Below, piece by piece: positions 18,351-27,541 of a DNA stretch of 64,000 nt. Made by a program: the position numbers and the translations under genes. Under the pieces are notes generated by a model. It searched no databases. It had not been told where the DNA came from and saw only the letters and a list, made by a program, of their open reading frames with translations. Numbering within the stretch: position 1 is the stretch's first letter; every line of letters starts with the position of its first letter. The DNA is from DATGSL01 sp964645585 (GTDB lineage Bacteria; Verrucomicrobiota; Verrucomicrobiia; Opitutales; T3Sed10-336), in assembly GCA_964645585.1 (NCBI GenBank), contig CAZYAN010000017.1, positions 6,111-70,110 on the forward strand, given 5' to 3'.

Positions 18351-18452
18351 AAGAAAAAACTCAGCGCCCTTGGATCGCCGAACGTTTTCGCCATCGAGTC
18401 AAGTTTTTCAAAGTCTTCACCCCGCGAACCGCACCGCGCAAAAGCCCGTCCA

Positions 18453-18566
18453 GCCTCCCTTTCCCATTTCCTCTTTCCGCGTTTCCTCTTTCCGCTTTCC
18501 GCTTTTCTCTTTCCGCTTTTCTCTTTTCTCTTTCCCCTTTTCCGCTTTTCCCCTTCACTCTCCCGT
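18453..18566. repeat. Polypyrimidine/polypurine tract with CTCTTTCCG-type repeats
   Basis: About 114 bases that are nearly all C and T on the plus strand, built from degenerate copies of CTCTTTCCGCTTTT. The tract ends four bases before the ATG of the FAD oxidoreductase gene, so it forms its whole proximal leader. No Shine-Dalgarno is present on the plus strand here. Strong strand asymmetry of this length can form triplex or slipped structures. Confidence 0.8.
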
Positions 18567-18569
18567 GCC

Positions 18570-20258
18570 ATGCGCCGTCGCCAATTTCTTAAGTCGCTCG
18601 CCGTATCCACCCCCGCCGTCCTCTGGGCCGACCAGCTCGCCCGCGGCGCGAATCTCTCGCCGGCCAAAGAGAGCACATCGTTCACAGCCGACGTGATCGT
18701 CGCCGGCGGCGGTCTCGGAGGATGCGCCGCCGCCCTCGCCGCCGCCCGAAACGGCCTGCGCGTGATCCTGACCGAAGAAAACGAATGGATCGGCGGACAG
18801 CTCACGTCCCAGGCAGTGCCGCCCGACGAACACAGCGCCATCGAAACCCATGGGGCCACCGCGGCGTATCGCGAACTCCGAACCCGCATTCGCGACTACT
18901 ACCGCCGCAACTACCCGTTAACCGATGCCGCCCGGGCGACCGAAAACCTCAATCCCGGCGCCGGAGGCGTCTCCCGCCTCTGTCACGAACCGCGCGTCGC
19001 CCTCGCCGCCCTTTACGAAATGCTCGCCCCGCACATCGCGACTGGCCGGGTCGCGATTCTGCTCAAACACAAGCCGACTGCCGCCGAGGTGGACGGCGAC
19101 CGCGTGCGCTCGATCGCTGTGCTCGACCTCCGAAACAACGAGGTTCGCCACCTGCACGCCCCGTGGTTTATCGACGCCACCGAACTCGGCGACTTGCTCC
19201 CGCTCACCGGAACCGAATTCGTCACCGGCGCCGAGGCCAAACGCGACACAGGCGAATTGCACGCCTCCGACGAGACCCGACCCGACAATCTCCAGGCGAT
19301 GACCTGGTGCTTCCCGATGGAATTCGTCCCGGGCGGCAACTTCGTCGGCGACGCCCCCCGCGATTACGCCTTCTGGCGCGACTACGTCCCGCCTCTCAAC
19401 CCGCCATGGTCCGGCCGGCTCTTCAGCTACACCTACTCCAATCCCCGCACCCTCGAACCGCGCACGCTCGCATTCGATCCGGAAAAGGAAGCCAGCGGCT
19501 GGTGGACCTACCGTCGGATCGCCTACATCAAAAACTTCCAGGAAAACACCTACGCGGGCAGCATCAGCCTCGTCAACTGGCCCCAAAACGACTACCTGCC
19601 CGGCCACCTGATCGGTTCCGAGGAGGAAAATCAAAAACACCTCGACGGCGCGCGGCAGCTGAGCCTCTCTCTTTTCCACTGGCTGCAAACCGAGGCGCCG
19701 CGGCCCGATGGACGGACCGGCTGGCCGGAGCTGCGGCTTCGTCCTGAACTTGTGGGTACAACCGACGGTCTTGCCCAATATCCGTACATCCGCGAATCGC
19801 GCCGCATCCGCGCCGAGTTTACGGTCCTCGAACAGCACATCGCCGTCGAAGCGCGACGTCAGTTGCTGGGGCAGCCAACCGGTGATATTCAAGCGGAGCC
19901 GTTCGGCGATACCGTCGGGGTCGGCTCCTACCACCTCGACCTCCATCCGAGCACCGGAGGCGACAACTACATCGACTTCCCGTCGCTGCGCTTCCAAATT
20001 CCTCTCGGGTCGCTGATTCCCCGGCGGATGGAGAATCTGCTTCCGGCAAACAAGAACATCGGCACCACCCACGTCAGCAACGGCTGCTACCGGCTTCATC
20101 CGGTCGAATGGAACATTGGCGAATCCGCCGGCGCCCTGATCGCGTTCTGCTCCCAACGGAAAAAAACTCCGCGCCAAACAAGAAACGACCAGGCCAGCCT
20201 CGAGGAATTCCAAAGCGCCCTCGAAAAGCAAGGCGTCGAACTCGCCTGGCCTTCGTAG
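18570..20258 (+). CDS. Tat-exported FAD-dependent oxidoreductase (FAD_oxidored family)
   Basis: 562-residue flavoprotein. The N-terminus MRRRQFLKSLAVSTPAVLW is a twin-arginine signal (RRQFLK plus a hydrophobic stretch), so the protein is probably exported folded with its cofactor. The dinucleotide-binding motif VAGGGLGGCAAALAAARNG is at residues 44-62. The rest matches the FAD_oxidored (PF12831-type) family, which is common in Verrucomicrobia and Bacteroidetes near carbohydrate genes and often of unknown substrate. I chose the ATG at 18570 because it gives the Tat signal; the frame upstream is the pyrimidine tract. Confidence 0.85.
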   Translation: MRRRQFLKSLAVSTPAVLWADQLARGANLSPAKESTSFTADVIVAGGGLGGCAAALAAARNGLRVILTEENEWIGGQLTSQAVPPDEHSAIETHGATAAYRELRTRIRDYYRRNYPLTDAARATENLNPGAGGVSRLCHEPRVALAALYEMLAPHIATGRVAILLKHKPTAAEVDGDRVRSIAVLDLRNNEVRHLHAPWFIDATELGDLLPLTGTEFVTGAEAKRDTGELHASDETRPDNLQAMTWCFPMEFVPGGNFVGDAPRDYAFWRDYVPPLNPPWSGRLFSYTYSNPRTLEPRTLAFDPEKEASGWWTYRRIAYIKNFQENTYAGSISLVNWPQNDYLPGHLIGSEEENQKHLDGARQLSLSLFHWLQTEAPRPDGRTGWPELRLRPELVGTTDGLAQYPYIRESRRIRAEFTVLEQHIAVEARRQLLGQPTGDIQAEPFGDTVGVGSYHLDLHPSTGGDNYIDFPSLRFQIPLGSLIPRRMENLLPANKNIGTTHVSNGCYRLHPVEWNIGESAGALIAFCSQRKKTPRQTRNDQASLEEFQSALEKQGVELAWPS

Positions 20259-20948
20259 ATCCGTGGGGAAAAGCGGCATCCGTGTCGCCCGCTGCCACGC
20301 CGCGCGTCTTTCATCCGGCGTTTACCGGTGAGGCACCGCGAGCGCTTCGTGATGATCGACCGCCTCGGGCTGGTCGGAGGTGGGCGGAATGCGGCATGTC
20401 TTAAGCTACTTTCGCGGCCTGGCCTCCTCTCTCGCCGCAAGCGCCCCGTCCGTTCGGACTTGTCCGGGCCGGGAAGCTCCTCCACGATACGCTTCTCCCC
20501 GTTATGAAGATCTCTTACACCGGCCTTCCCGCGCCAGCGGACTCCACTTGTCACTAACAGCAGCCATGGTCGCGTCCCTGCTTTCCGGCGCATTCCGTAA
20601 GGGACCTTCAAACTGTTGAATCCCGCCCACGAACCAACTCGTCGGACGGTTCGACTGGTCCGTCTATTCCGGAACCCGCGCTTCGACAGCGTTTATCTGA
20701 AAGCCGTGAAACCCGCCGGGTGATTCAAACGTTCGGCTGAAGCCGCATTGGACCTCTCGCAACAACTTTGAAGTCGCCGTCCCAGGTTTGGGGAGGATAA
20801 GGGATCAATGAAAGCGTCTTATCCTTTTCTTGAATCGCAGCCCGGAATGGCACTACCTTAAGCAGGTGTGGAATCGGCATCGAAGCGACTGAATGCCGCT
20901 GCCACTCCTCGAAGGCTGGCTTATAGTAGTGCCATTCAAACTTAGCCC
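20259..20948. other. Long spacer upstream of the ECF sigma gene
   Basis: 690 bases without a convincing gene. Short frames on either strand lack ribosome-binding sites and recognisable domains. A minus-strand frame (20725-20991) has semi-plausible composition but overlaps the sigma-factor start and an inverted repeat. It may be the remnant of a lost gene or mobile element. Contains the inverted repeat at 20845-20937. Confidence 0.5.
20845..20937. repeat. 93-bp element with 19-bp inverted ends, directly before the ECF sigma gene
   Basis: Left arm GAATGGCACTACCTTAAGC (20845-20863) and right arm GCTTATAGTAGTGCCATTC (20919-20937) are inverted copies with 17 of 19 positions matching, separated by 55 bases. 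The right arm ends 11 bases before the sigma-factor ATG. The layout suits a miniature inverted-repeat element or a large hairpin in the sigma mRNA leader. I see no clear target-site duplication. Confidence 0.7.
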
Positions 20949-21683
20949 ATGAACCCGTTGCCCCGCCAGTTTCCGTCCACACGCTGGACAATCGTCGCCG
21001 CCGCCCGAGACGGCGCCGACCGCTCCCCGGAAGCGCTCAACGCGATCTGTCGCTCGTATTGGTACCCATTGTACGCCTACGCGCGCGGCCGAGGCATTCC
21101 CGCCCCCGATGCCGAAGACATGACGCAGGAGTTCTTTCGCCTTCTTCTTGAAAAGCACTGGCTCGATAAAGCCGACCCCCGGCGCGGTCGACTGCGAACC
21201 TTCTTGATCGTTGCGATGAAGAAGTTCATGGCCAACGAATGGCGGCGCGCGGCCGCTCAAAAACGCGGCGGCGGAAAAGACCTGGTCCCGCTCGATATCG
21301 CGGTAGCGGAAAGCCGCTACGCCGCGGAGCCACCTTCGGGCGCCGATGGCGATGAAGTTTTCGATCGGCAGTGGGCCTTGAATCTCATCGAACTCGCGCT
21401 GAACCGCTTGTGTGACGAGCTGAGCGAAGCCGGCCAGGGAGAATTGTTCGACCTTCTCAAAGATTGCCTGATGGCGGACCGCGGCGCCATCGACTACGAA
21501 TCACTGGCCCAAAAACTCGGTTCGACTCCCGGTGCAACGCGGGTGGCCGTTCATCGTTTCCGCAAGCGTTTCCGCCAGATATTCCGCGACGAAGTCGGGC
21601 AGACATTACCAGTCGAAGCGGACGTTCGCGAGGAACTGCGTTATATGGCCGCCGTCCTCGGCCAGAACCACGAATCGACGTAA
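20949..21683 (+). CDS. ECF-type RNA polymerase sigma factor (kinase-associated group)
   Basis: 244-residue sigma-70 family protein. Region 2 is visible around YPLYAYARGRG...DAEDMTQEFFRLLLEK (residues about 38-70), and region 4 with a helix-turn-helix around YESLAQKLGSTPGATRVAVHRFRKRFR (about 178-205). The N-terminal STRWTIV phrase and the extended C-terminus are typical of Verrucomicrobia/Planctomycete ECF factors encoded next to Ser/Thr kinases. Such pairs are thought to act without a classical anti-sigma factor, with the kinase controlling the sigma. The partner kinase gene directly downstream is decayed, so this sigma may be unregulated or redundant. Confidence 0.85.
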   Translation: MNPLPRQFPSTRWTIVAAARDGADRSPEALNAICRSYWYPLYAYARGRGIPAPDAEDMTQEFFRLLLEKHWLDKADPRRGRLRTFLIVAMKKFMANEWRRAAAQKRGGGKDLVPLDIAVAESRYAAEPPSGADGDEVFDRQWALNLIELALNRLCDELSEAGQGELFDLLKDCLMADRGAIDYESLAQKLGSTPGATRVAVHRFRKRFRQIFRDEVGQTLPVEADVREELRYMAAVLGQNHEST

Positions 21684-21754
21684 AATTTCGCCGGAGTTGA
21701 ATGTTTCCCGCGAGGTTCGTGTAACAAATGAATCGCAGCGGGTAAGTAACGGGT

Positions 21755-23454
21755 ATGAATCAGTCCCAAAAACGCTGTCCTCACTGCGGGGCTTCCTTGC
21801 CCGCTCAATCGCCCGCTGGACTTTGTCCGCGGTGCATCGTCGCCATGAATTTAGCGACCGAAACCGAATTCGGCGCCGCTGACGCGCCCAGTGGTTCCGC
21901 GGGCGACGCTCCGCCCTCGCCGCGGGAACTCGAAGACCGATTTCCCCAGCTCGAGATCCTTGAACTCCTCGGCCGCGGCGGCATGGGTGCGGTCTATAAG
22001 GTTCGCCAAAAGGAACTCGATCGAATCGTCGCCTTGAAGATCCTGCCCCCCGGGCGTCAATAACGACCCCGCTTTCTCGGAACGATTCTCCCGCGAGGCC
22101 CGGGCGCTCGCAAAACTGAACCATCCAAACATCGTCACCCTCTACGAATTCGGCCGCGCCGATGGCTTGTTTTTCTTCCTGATACTGGCTTACTGCGCGG
22201 GAGTTACCGTCCTCGCCAACGTCGTTGCCAATCAGATCGCGAGCGAAATTCCCCGCGGCGCGGCGATGGGCTGGTTTACACTGGCTGCTGTAAGCGCGGT
22301 CGTTCTGCTATGCGCCGCGCCGACAATTTGGTTCGTACACTTGCTGTGGCGTAAATTGAACCCGCCACGAACCGGTGGCGACAGCCGCTTCAACCGAAAT
22401 CTGGGTTGGGGCGCCGCGGCGGGCGCCGCATTGTTTGTTCTCGCTCCCGGGGTCACCGCGACGGTCCAGTCACGCGCCGCGGAAGGAGGTCATCCGTCAG
22501 GCGCAGGCAAGCAGGATCAGCAAGCGGCCGTCGTTGTTCCGGCTCTTGTATCCGTTCTGGAGGCCTTGGATAACTCAATCGCAAGGATGGACTCGCTGCT
22601 CGAGCGAACGCAACGGATGACGGAGGCTTTGCGGAATGCAAACGCTCCGGAGCAAACGCGGGAAATCGTGTCCGCCAAGAGCGACGCGCTGCGCCTGATT
22701 TCCCGGCAACTCGACGAGATCAACGAGTATTGTGACCTGCTCCAGGGTAAAAACAACAACACGCCGCTTGCCGCGGAAGATTGGGGCGTCGATTCCGCGA
22801 CTCACAAAGAGATTCTCGCGCTTCTGGGCGGCATGGAGAACGACGCCGAAGGTCTGCGCAGTGCCGCCGGCGCGGACGATGAATCCGTCGCCGACCGCTT
22901 CAACCTTGTGACAGAGGGGTGGGCGACCTTGTTTCTTCCGAAATATCAACGTTTCCAGGAGATGACAAAGCCCGCCCCGACGCCCGAGTCAGCATCGGAA
23001 CGCTCCGATCGGAATGCCGCCCGCGACCGCCAAAGCGCGGCCATACCATCCCGCTCCACATTGGAAAACCTGTTCGACCGGAAGAAGACGGTAGTTGTGA
23101 CCCAACACGGTTCGAAGAACCTCACCTTCCGCGGCCCCACAACCGAATTCCAGGATGCCTGCCGCGAAGCGATGCATGCCTTGAGCCACCAGGGGAGGAA
23201 ATTCGACTCACTATCCTTACTACAGCGAACGCAGCACCAACGAAACGCGAGACGGCTCCCCGGCGTCGAGCCGCGTCGTTTTCCGAACGAAGGATTCCGA
23301 GGACGCTGAGTACACCATCACGATCGTCTACGTGCCGCGTCGCGATCCAGTTGTCCTGCTGGAAAGCACCTCGCAGGAGCCTCACCGCTTAATCAATACG
23401 CTCCTAACTGCGTTCGATCGCCGCGGGTTCAATATACGTATCGATCGGAATTGA
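21755..23454 (+). pseudogene. Decayed zinc-ribbon Ser/Thr protein kinase gene with internal deletion and two frameshifts
   Basis: The first frame (21755-22063) encodes a four-Cys zinc ribbon (C8, C11, C24, C27) and a kinase N-lobe with [12 protein letters not shown] and VALKIL, then stops. An extra G in the GGG run near 22054-22056 explains it: the next frame continues as VNNDPAF...HPNIVTLYEFGRADGLFFF, the expected kinase sequence. At about 22180 kinase homology ends abruptly and two transmembrane segments follow, so the catalytic loop (HRD, DFG) is gone. The second frame runs to about 23205, where another +1 shift leads into HYPYYSERSTNETRDG..., ending at 23454. Normal length for such kinases is far greater in the catalytic part. 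It follows the ECF sigma gene by 71 bases. Confidence 0.8.
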
Positions 23455-23518
23455 TTCGCCCCGCTTCTTCGCCGAAGATGATGAACGATAACCCGCTCGC
23501 AGGTATACTCCCCGCTCC

Positions 23519-24730
23519 ATGAGAAACGTGCTCTTCCTTTCACTCGCCCTCAATGCTGTTGCGGCTGTCGGGGGACTTTATCTTCTTCTGTCTCCTGCCC
23601 GGTCGACAGGCGCATCGGAAACGAGTGCGCCTCTGCCTGAACCGGCCGCGGTCGTCGCCGTCGAAGCTGAGGCCCCCGCTCGCGGAAAGGAGTTGACGGA
23701 AGCGGCGTCACGGGCGAGCGGCGGTGACACAGCACCGTTGATTCCTGCGCTCGACGAACTGAGCCGCCAAGACCAGGTGGCGGTGCTTCAGGAAGCGGGA
23801 TGGAGCGAAGAAGACGCGAAGGTGATCGTCCTCGGCAGCGTCATGCGCGACTTCGCGAAGATTATGGAAGACACGTTCGAGGCGACCGAGGGGAAGTATT
23901 GGCAACCGCACCGCAATCCATCGATGGATTGGGATACCCAGCGGAAAATGCTCGAGGCGCAGTACCGTTTGCAGGAGGCGATGGAAGACCTTCTGGGCAG
24001 TCCGCTCCCCAATTCGTTTCACGCCGGCGACCTTCCGTTACCCCGGGAAAAGCAGCGGGCGGCCGCGAGGATCGAAATGGATTACCAGTTAATGGCAAGT
24101 AAACTGCACGCGGATGCCGGCGGGCTTATGCTCCCCGAGGACCAGGAAGCACTCGCCTTGATCGAGGAGGAAAAGCGGCGGGACCTGGAGGCCATCCTGA
24201 CACCGGAGGAACTTTTCGAATACGAACTCCGCACTTCTCCCACGGCGATGACTCTGCGCAATCAGCTTGTGGCACTTGACCCGACAGAAGGGGAGTTTCG
24301 GACGATCTTCCGCCTCCAGCGCGAACTCGACCTGAACAAACCGGATCCCGGCGATGATCCGGAAGAGGCCGAACGCACGGCAACGGAAGGCCGCCATTCG
24401 ATGCAGGAAAATCTCCGCGAGCAGCTCGGCGAGGAACGATACAGGCAGTATCAGCGAAGTCAGGACTGGGGCTATCGCCAACTGGTCACCCTCGCCGATC
24501 GTATCGACTTGGCAAGAGAGAACGTCGATCGCGTCTACGATCTCAAAGAAGTTTACGAAACACAAAAGAACGAGCTCACCAAAAACAGCGATTTGCCAAA
24601 GGAAGCCCGCGAGGCCGCGACCGCGGCGCTGAAAGAGGAAGTCGCGGCAGACCTGAAGGAACTGCTCGGCGAACGCGGCGTGGACCTCTACCGCGACCGC
24701 GGCGGACATTGGATCCGCGAATTGCAGTGA
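23519..24730 (+). CDS. Secreted or membrane-anchored helical protein of unknown function
   Basis: 403 residues. An N-terminal hydrophobic segment (residues about 3-25) acts as signal or anchor, followed by a low-complexity Ala/Pro/Glu linker to about residue 65. The rest is strongly helical and charged, with elements such as ILTPEELFEYELR and LRNQLVALDPTEGEFRTIF that resemble LTXXQ/Spy-like periplasmic helical repeats. I recall similar proteins beside ECF sigma/kinase pairs in Verrucomicrobia, which fits its place 64 bases after the decayed kinase. No catalytic motif is seen. It may sense envelope state, but that is speculation. Confidence 0.7.
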   Translation: MRNVLFLSLALNAVAAVGGLYLLLSPARSTGASETSAPLPEPAAVVAVEAEAPARGKELTEAASRASGGDTAPLIPALDELSRQDQVAVLQEAGWSEEDAKVIVLGSVMRDFAKIMEDTFEATEGKYWQPHRNPSMDWDTQRKMLEAQYRLQEAMEDLLGSPLPNSFHAGDLPLPREKQRAAARIEMDYQLMASKLHADAGGLMLPEDQEALALIEEEKRRDLEAILTPEELFEYELRTSPTAMTLRNQLVALDPTEGEFRTIFRLQRELDLNKPDPGDDPEEAERTATEGRHSMQENLREQLGEERYRQYQRSQDWGYRQLVTLADRIDLARENVDRVYDLKEVYETQKNELTKNSDLPKEAREAATAALKEEVAADLKELLGERGVDLYRDRGGHWIRELQ

Positions 24731-24914
24731 GACGGATGCCTCTTGGATCTCGGATTTCAGAAACGGCAGGAATAGGGAGGGAAGGGGCAAGGCTTTAGCC
24801 ACTTTTCCCGCTTAGGCCCCTTCCGAGCGATGCCACTCAGGTCTCGACCCTTTCGTGGATGCTCGCTTCCATAGGAGCGTTTTGCCATTGCATTCCGTGA
24901 TTCCAAATCCTGCT

Positions 24915-25781
24915 ATGGGTCTCGATTCCGTTCCAGTTCCTGACAAACTCCTGACGCTGCTGATCAGCAGCTTTCTTCTCGTTCTCGCCATCATCCTGCT
25001 CCGGTTCGTGATGGTTCGAATGATCCGGAGCTGGATCGCGTCCGTGGAGATCCGCCGCCGCTGGCTGGTGCAGACGCGGAACGCATTGTTCCTGCTCCTG
25101 ACGCTCGGGCTGATTATCATCTGGGGTGCCGAGCTGCGGACATTTGCCCTGTCCATCGTCGCCATTGCGGTCGCCTTCGTCGTCGCCACGAAGGAGCTGA
25201 TCCTCTGCGCCACCGGCTCGATCTTGAAAGCCGGCGCGGGCTCGTTTCAGATCGGCGACCGGATTCAGATCAAGGACTTTCGAGGGGATGTGATCGATCA
25301 GAATCTCTTTGCCACGACGATCATGGAGATCGGTCCCGGCAAGCTCACGCACCAGCGCACCGGCCGGGTGATCGTTCTGCCAAACAGCCTCTTTGTTTCG
25401 GAACCGGTCACCAACGAAAGCTACACCCACGAATACGTGCTCCACGTGTTCACCGTCCCGTTCCGGCGCAGCGACAACTGGCGCGGCGCCCAGCAGGCGT
25501 TGCTCGCGGCCGCCAGAAAGCATTGCCAGGCCCATCTTTCCGACGCCCGCAAGCATATGCGCCGCCTGGCGGAACGCCAGGGACTCGACGCTCCGTCGGT
25601 CGATCCGCGCGTGACCGTGCAGGTCCCGGCCCCGGACGAAATCCACCTGGTCGTCCGAGTGCCCGTCAACGCCGCCCAGCGCGGCGGCATCGAGCAAGCC
25701 ATCCTCGCCGACCTGTTCCGCGAAGGCGATTTCCAAGAAAAACCAGACGAGCCGCCCGCCGAATCAGGACAAAAATCCTGA
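24915..25781 (+). CDS. MscS-family mechanosensitive channel
   Basis: 288 residues. Three hydrophobic segments lie in the first 110 residues. The pore-lining helix and the start of the beta domain follow (ATKELILCATGSILKAGAGSFQIGDRIQIKDFRGDVID), then TTIMEIG and VLPNSLF, all hallmarks of the MscS core. The C-terminal cytoplasmic domain is present (HVFTVPFRR..., VRVPVNAAQRGGIEQAIL). It would release solutes on hypo-osmotic shock. The ATG at 24915 gives an N-terminus directly before the first helix; an upstream ATG at 24855 adds 20 less plausible residues. Confidence 0.87.
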   Translation: MGLDSVPVPDKLLTLLISSFLLVLAIILLRFVMVRMIRSWIASVEIRRRWLVQTRNALFLLLTLGLIIIWGAELRTFALSIVAIAVAFVVATKELILCATGSILKAGAGSFQIGDRIQIKDFRGDVIDQNLFATTIMEIGPGKLTHQRTGRVIVLPNSLFVSEPVTNESYTHEYVLHVFTVPFRRSDNWRGAQQALLAAARKHCQAHLSDARKHMRRLAERQGLDAPSVDPRVTVQVPAPDEIHLVVRVPVNAAQRGGIEQAILADLFREGDFQEKPDEPPAESGQKS

Positions 25782-25986
25782 CGCGCACCAGACGGACCTC
25801 TCCGATCGCTGAAACGGAATTCGCAAGCTCGGAGGCTGGCGCTACGCAGCTCGACTCTCCGAAGTTGAGGTCGTTCGGCGGCGCGGCTGGCATGCCGAAT
25901 CGCAGCTGGGAGGGGAATCCGAACCTCGTTGGGTACACAGGCGTCGGCGCAGCATCATCACCTCCGCTAACGACCTGAGCGAAGGC

Positions 25987-26061
<75 letters not shown>

Positions 26062-26341
26062 TCCCTTGGGGGAAGGAAAAAAGCAAAGTGCGATTCCCGG
26101 CGAAGTCAATGGATTTTGAGAGATCCGCCGCCTAAAATGTGCTGCCAACAATCACCGCCACCAACATTAACGTCTATTCTCGGCCAAATGTGCGATGTGT
26201 TTACCATTTGCTCGAAAGCAACCGACTTCCTTCGCGGGCGCCGCATGAATAATCGCGGCGCGGTCTTTTTCGCGAAATCGGGAGACAAATCCCGATTGAC
26301 AGCCGGGCCAAATCGGGGTCTTGTAGATGGTTTTTCAGCGC
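26062..26341. other. Spacer between the divergent tRNA-Met and tRNA-His genes
   Basis: 280 bases with no gene. It should hold both tRNA promoters. A perfect TTGACA at 26296-26301 points to tRNA-His, and an 8-bp inverted repeat at 26276-26297 overlaps it. Confidence 0.5.
26276..26324 (+). promoter_or_regulatory. Probable tRNA-His promoter with an overlapping inverted repeat
   Basis: TTGACA at 26296-26301 is a consensus -35 box. The -10 is weak (the TCTTGTAGAT stretch at 26319-26328), about 17-21 bases downstream and about 15 before the tRNA. Just upstream, AATCGGGA (26276-26283) and TCCCGATT (26290-26297) form a perfect 8-bp inverted repeat with a 6-base loop that runs into the -35. It could be an operator or the end of an upstream transcript. 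Confidence 0.45.
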
Positions 26342-26419
<78 letters not shown>

Positions 26420-26493
26420 CCTGCCTGCCCGGAGGTCATTTTGGTTGCCCGGGACCGCGCACGGACAAGCCGGCGCACAAGAGGATTCCATTG

Positions 26494-26952
26494 ATGGAGA
26501 CCAGAACCACCGAAGGGCGCCGCAAAGAGCCAGTCAGACAGTTTTCCATCTTTGCGAAAAACCAGGTCGGCCGGCTCGCCGATCTTATCCGTCTCCTCGA
26601 TTGCCACAACGTCCACGTGCTGGCGCTTACCATTCTCGACACGACCGACAGCGCCATCATTCGTATGGTCGTTGATGATCCCGACAAAGCCCGCGCCTTG
26701 TTCTATGAGCACGATTTCGCCTTCACCGAATGCGAGGTTCTCGTCGTCGAGATTCGAGGAGAAGGCGATGTGAAGCTCGTCCTCAGTGCATTGCTCGAAG
26801 CGGAGGTCAACATCCACTACATCTACTCCTGCATCTCTCGGCCCCGCGAAAAGTGCGCCCTTGTCATCAGCCTCGAAGATGGCGAGGTCGCCGCGCAATC
26901 CTTGCGCAACCACCAGTTCAAGGTCCTTCTTCAAAACGACTTGTCGCGATAA
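26494..26952 (+). CDS. ACT-domain protein (acetolactate synthase regulatory-like)
   Basis: 152 residues. From about residue 15 (QFSIFAKNQVGRLADLIRLL) it shows the ACT fold start and a second similar half later (GEGDVKLVLSALLEAEVNIHYIYS), so probably two ACT units. ACT domains bind amino acids and regulate metabolic enzymes. Annotation as acetolactate synthase small-subunit-like is common for this family, but the length and lack of the IlvH C-terminal domain make a stand-alone sensor more likely. The start at 26494 is preceded by AGAGGA; longer readings run into the tRNA. It converges with the methyltransferase gene. Confidence 0.75.
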   Translation: METRTTEGRRKEPVRQFSIFAKNQVGRLADLIRLLDCHNVHVLALTILDTTDSAIIRMVVDDPDKARALFYEHDFAFTECEVLVVEIRGEGDVKLVLSALLEAEVNIHYIYSCISRPREKCALVISLEDGEVAAQSLRNHQFKVLLQNDLSR

Positions 26953-26955
26953 CCT

Positions 26956-27531
26956 TCACGCGCTCGCTCTCCGCCGATGAATTGCGAGCAAACAGGGCGG
27001 GGCCTTTGCGCGCGCCAGCGGCCGCGTCACCGTTGTCCGAAAAACAGCCGGCAGCCGTTCCGCCCACTCGAGGACCAACCGCGCCTCGCGCTCCCCTTCT
27101 TGGTGTCCCGGATAGACGACGACCGTCAATATGCCGCCGGGCGCCACAAGTTCGCTGCTCCTGTCCAAGGCCGCCAGCGTCTCCTCAGCCACGGTCGTCA
27201 CGGTTTTGTCCCCGCCGGGCAAGTAACCGAGATTGAACATAATCGCCTGCGGACGTCGCGTTTCTCCAGCGTCGGCGAGCGCTTCGCGCATTTCCGCATG
27301 GGAACGCCTCACCAGCCGCGTCCGCGACAGAAGGTTCTCCCGCTCCAGCCGCTCGCGCGCCGCGCGCAACGCCTCCTCCTGAATATCCAATCCCAAAACC
27401 GCCCCCCGCTTCCCCACGGCCCGAGCGAGAAACACCGTGTCGCAGCCGTTGCCAACAGTCGCGTCGATCACCAGATCGCCCTCCTCAATGGCGCGCGCCA
27501 CGAGCAATTGCGCAAGCTCCGTCAGATCCAT
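26956..27531 (-). CDS. Class I SAM-dependent methyltransferase (YtqB-like rRNA methylase family)
   Basis: 191 residues with a Rossmann SAM-binding site: VIDATVGNGCDTVFLARAVG near residues 21-40 and GLDIQEEAL next. Later blocks NLGYLPGGDK and GGILTVVVYPGHQEG are the characteristic motifs of the YtqB/rRNA_methylase family (PF06962-type), so the substrate is probably RNA, perhaps tRNA. It is the last gene of a minus-strand run behind copA and the FAD oxidoreductase, starting 10 bases after the latter's stop. The ATG at 27531 is the only one giving the family N-terminus. Confidence 0.8.
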   Translation of the reverse strand: MDLTELAQLLVARAIEEGDLVIDATVGNGCDTVFLARAVGKRGAVLGLDIQEEALRAARERLERENLLSRTRLVRRSHAEMREALADAGETRRPQAIMFNLGYLPGGDKTVTTVAEETLAALDRSSELVAPGGILTVVVYPGHQEGEREARLVLEWAERLPAVFRTTVTRPLARAKAPPCLLAIHRRRASA

Positions 27532-27541
27532 CGCACTGCTC

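Noticed and set aside
20725..20991. Minus-strand frame of 88 codons with semi-plausible composition
   Set aside because: It overlaps the sigma-factor start and is largely formed by the inverted repeat; no ribosome-binding site or known domain.
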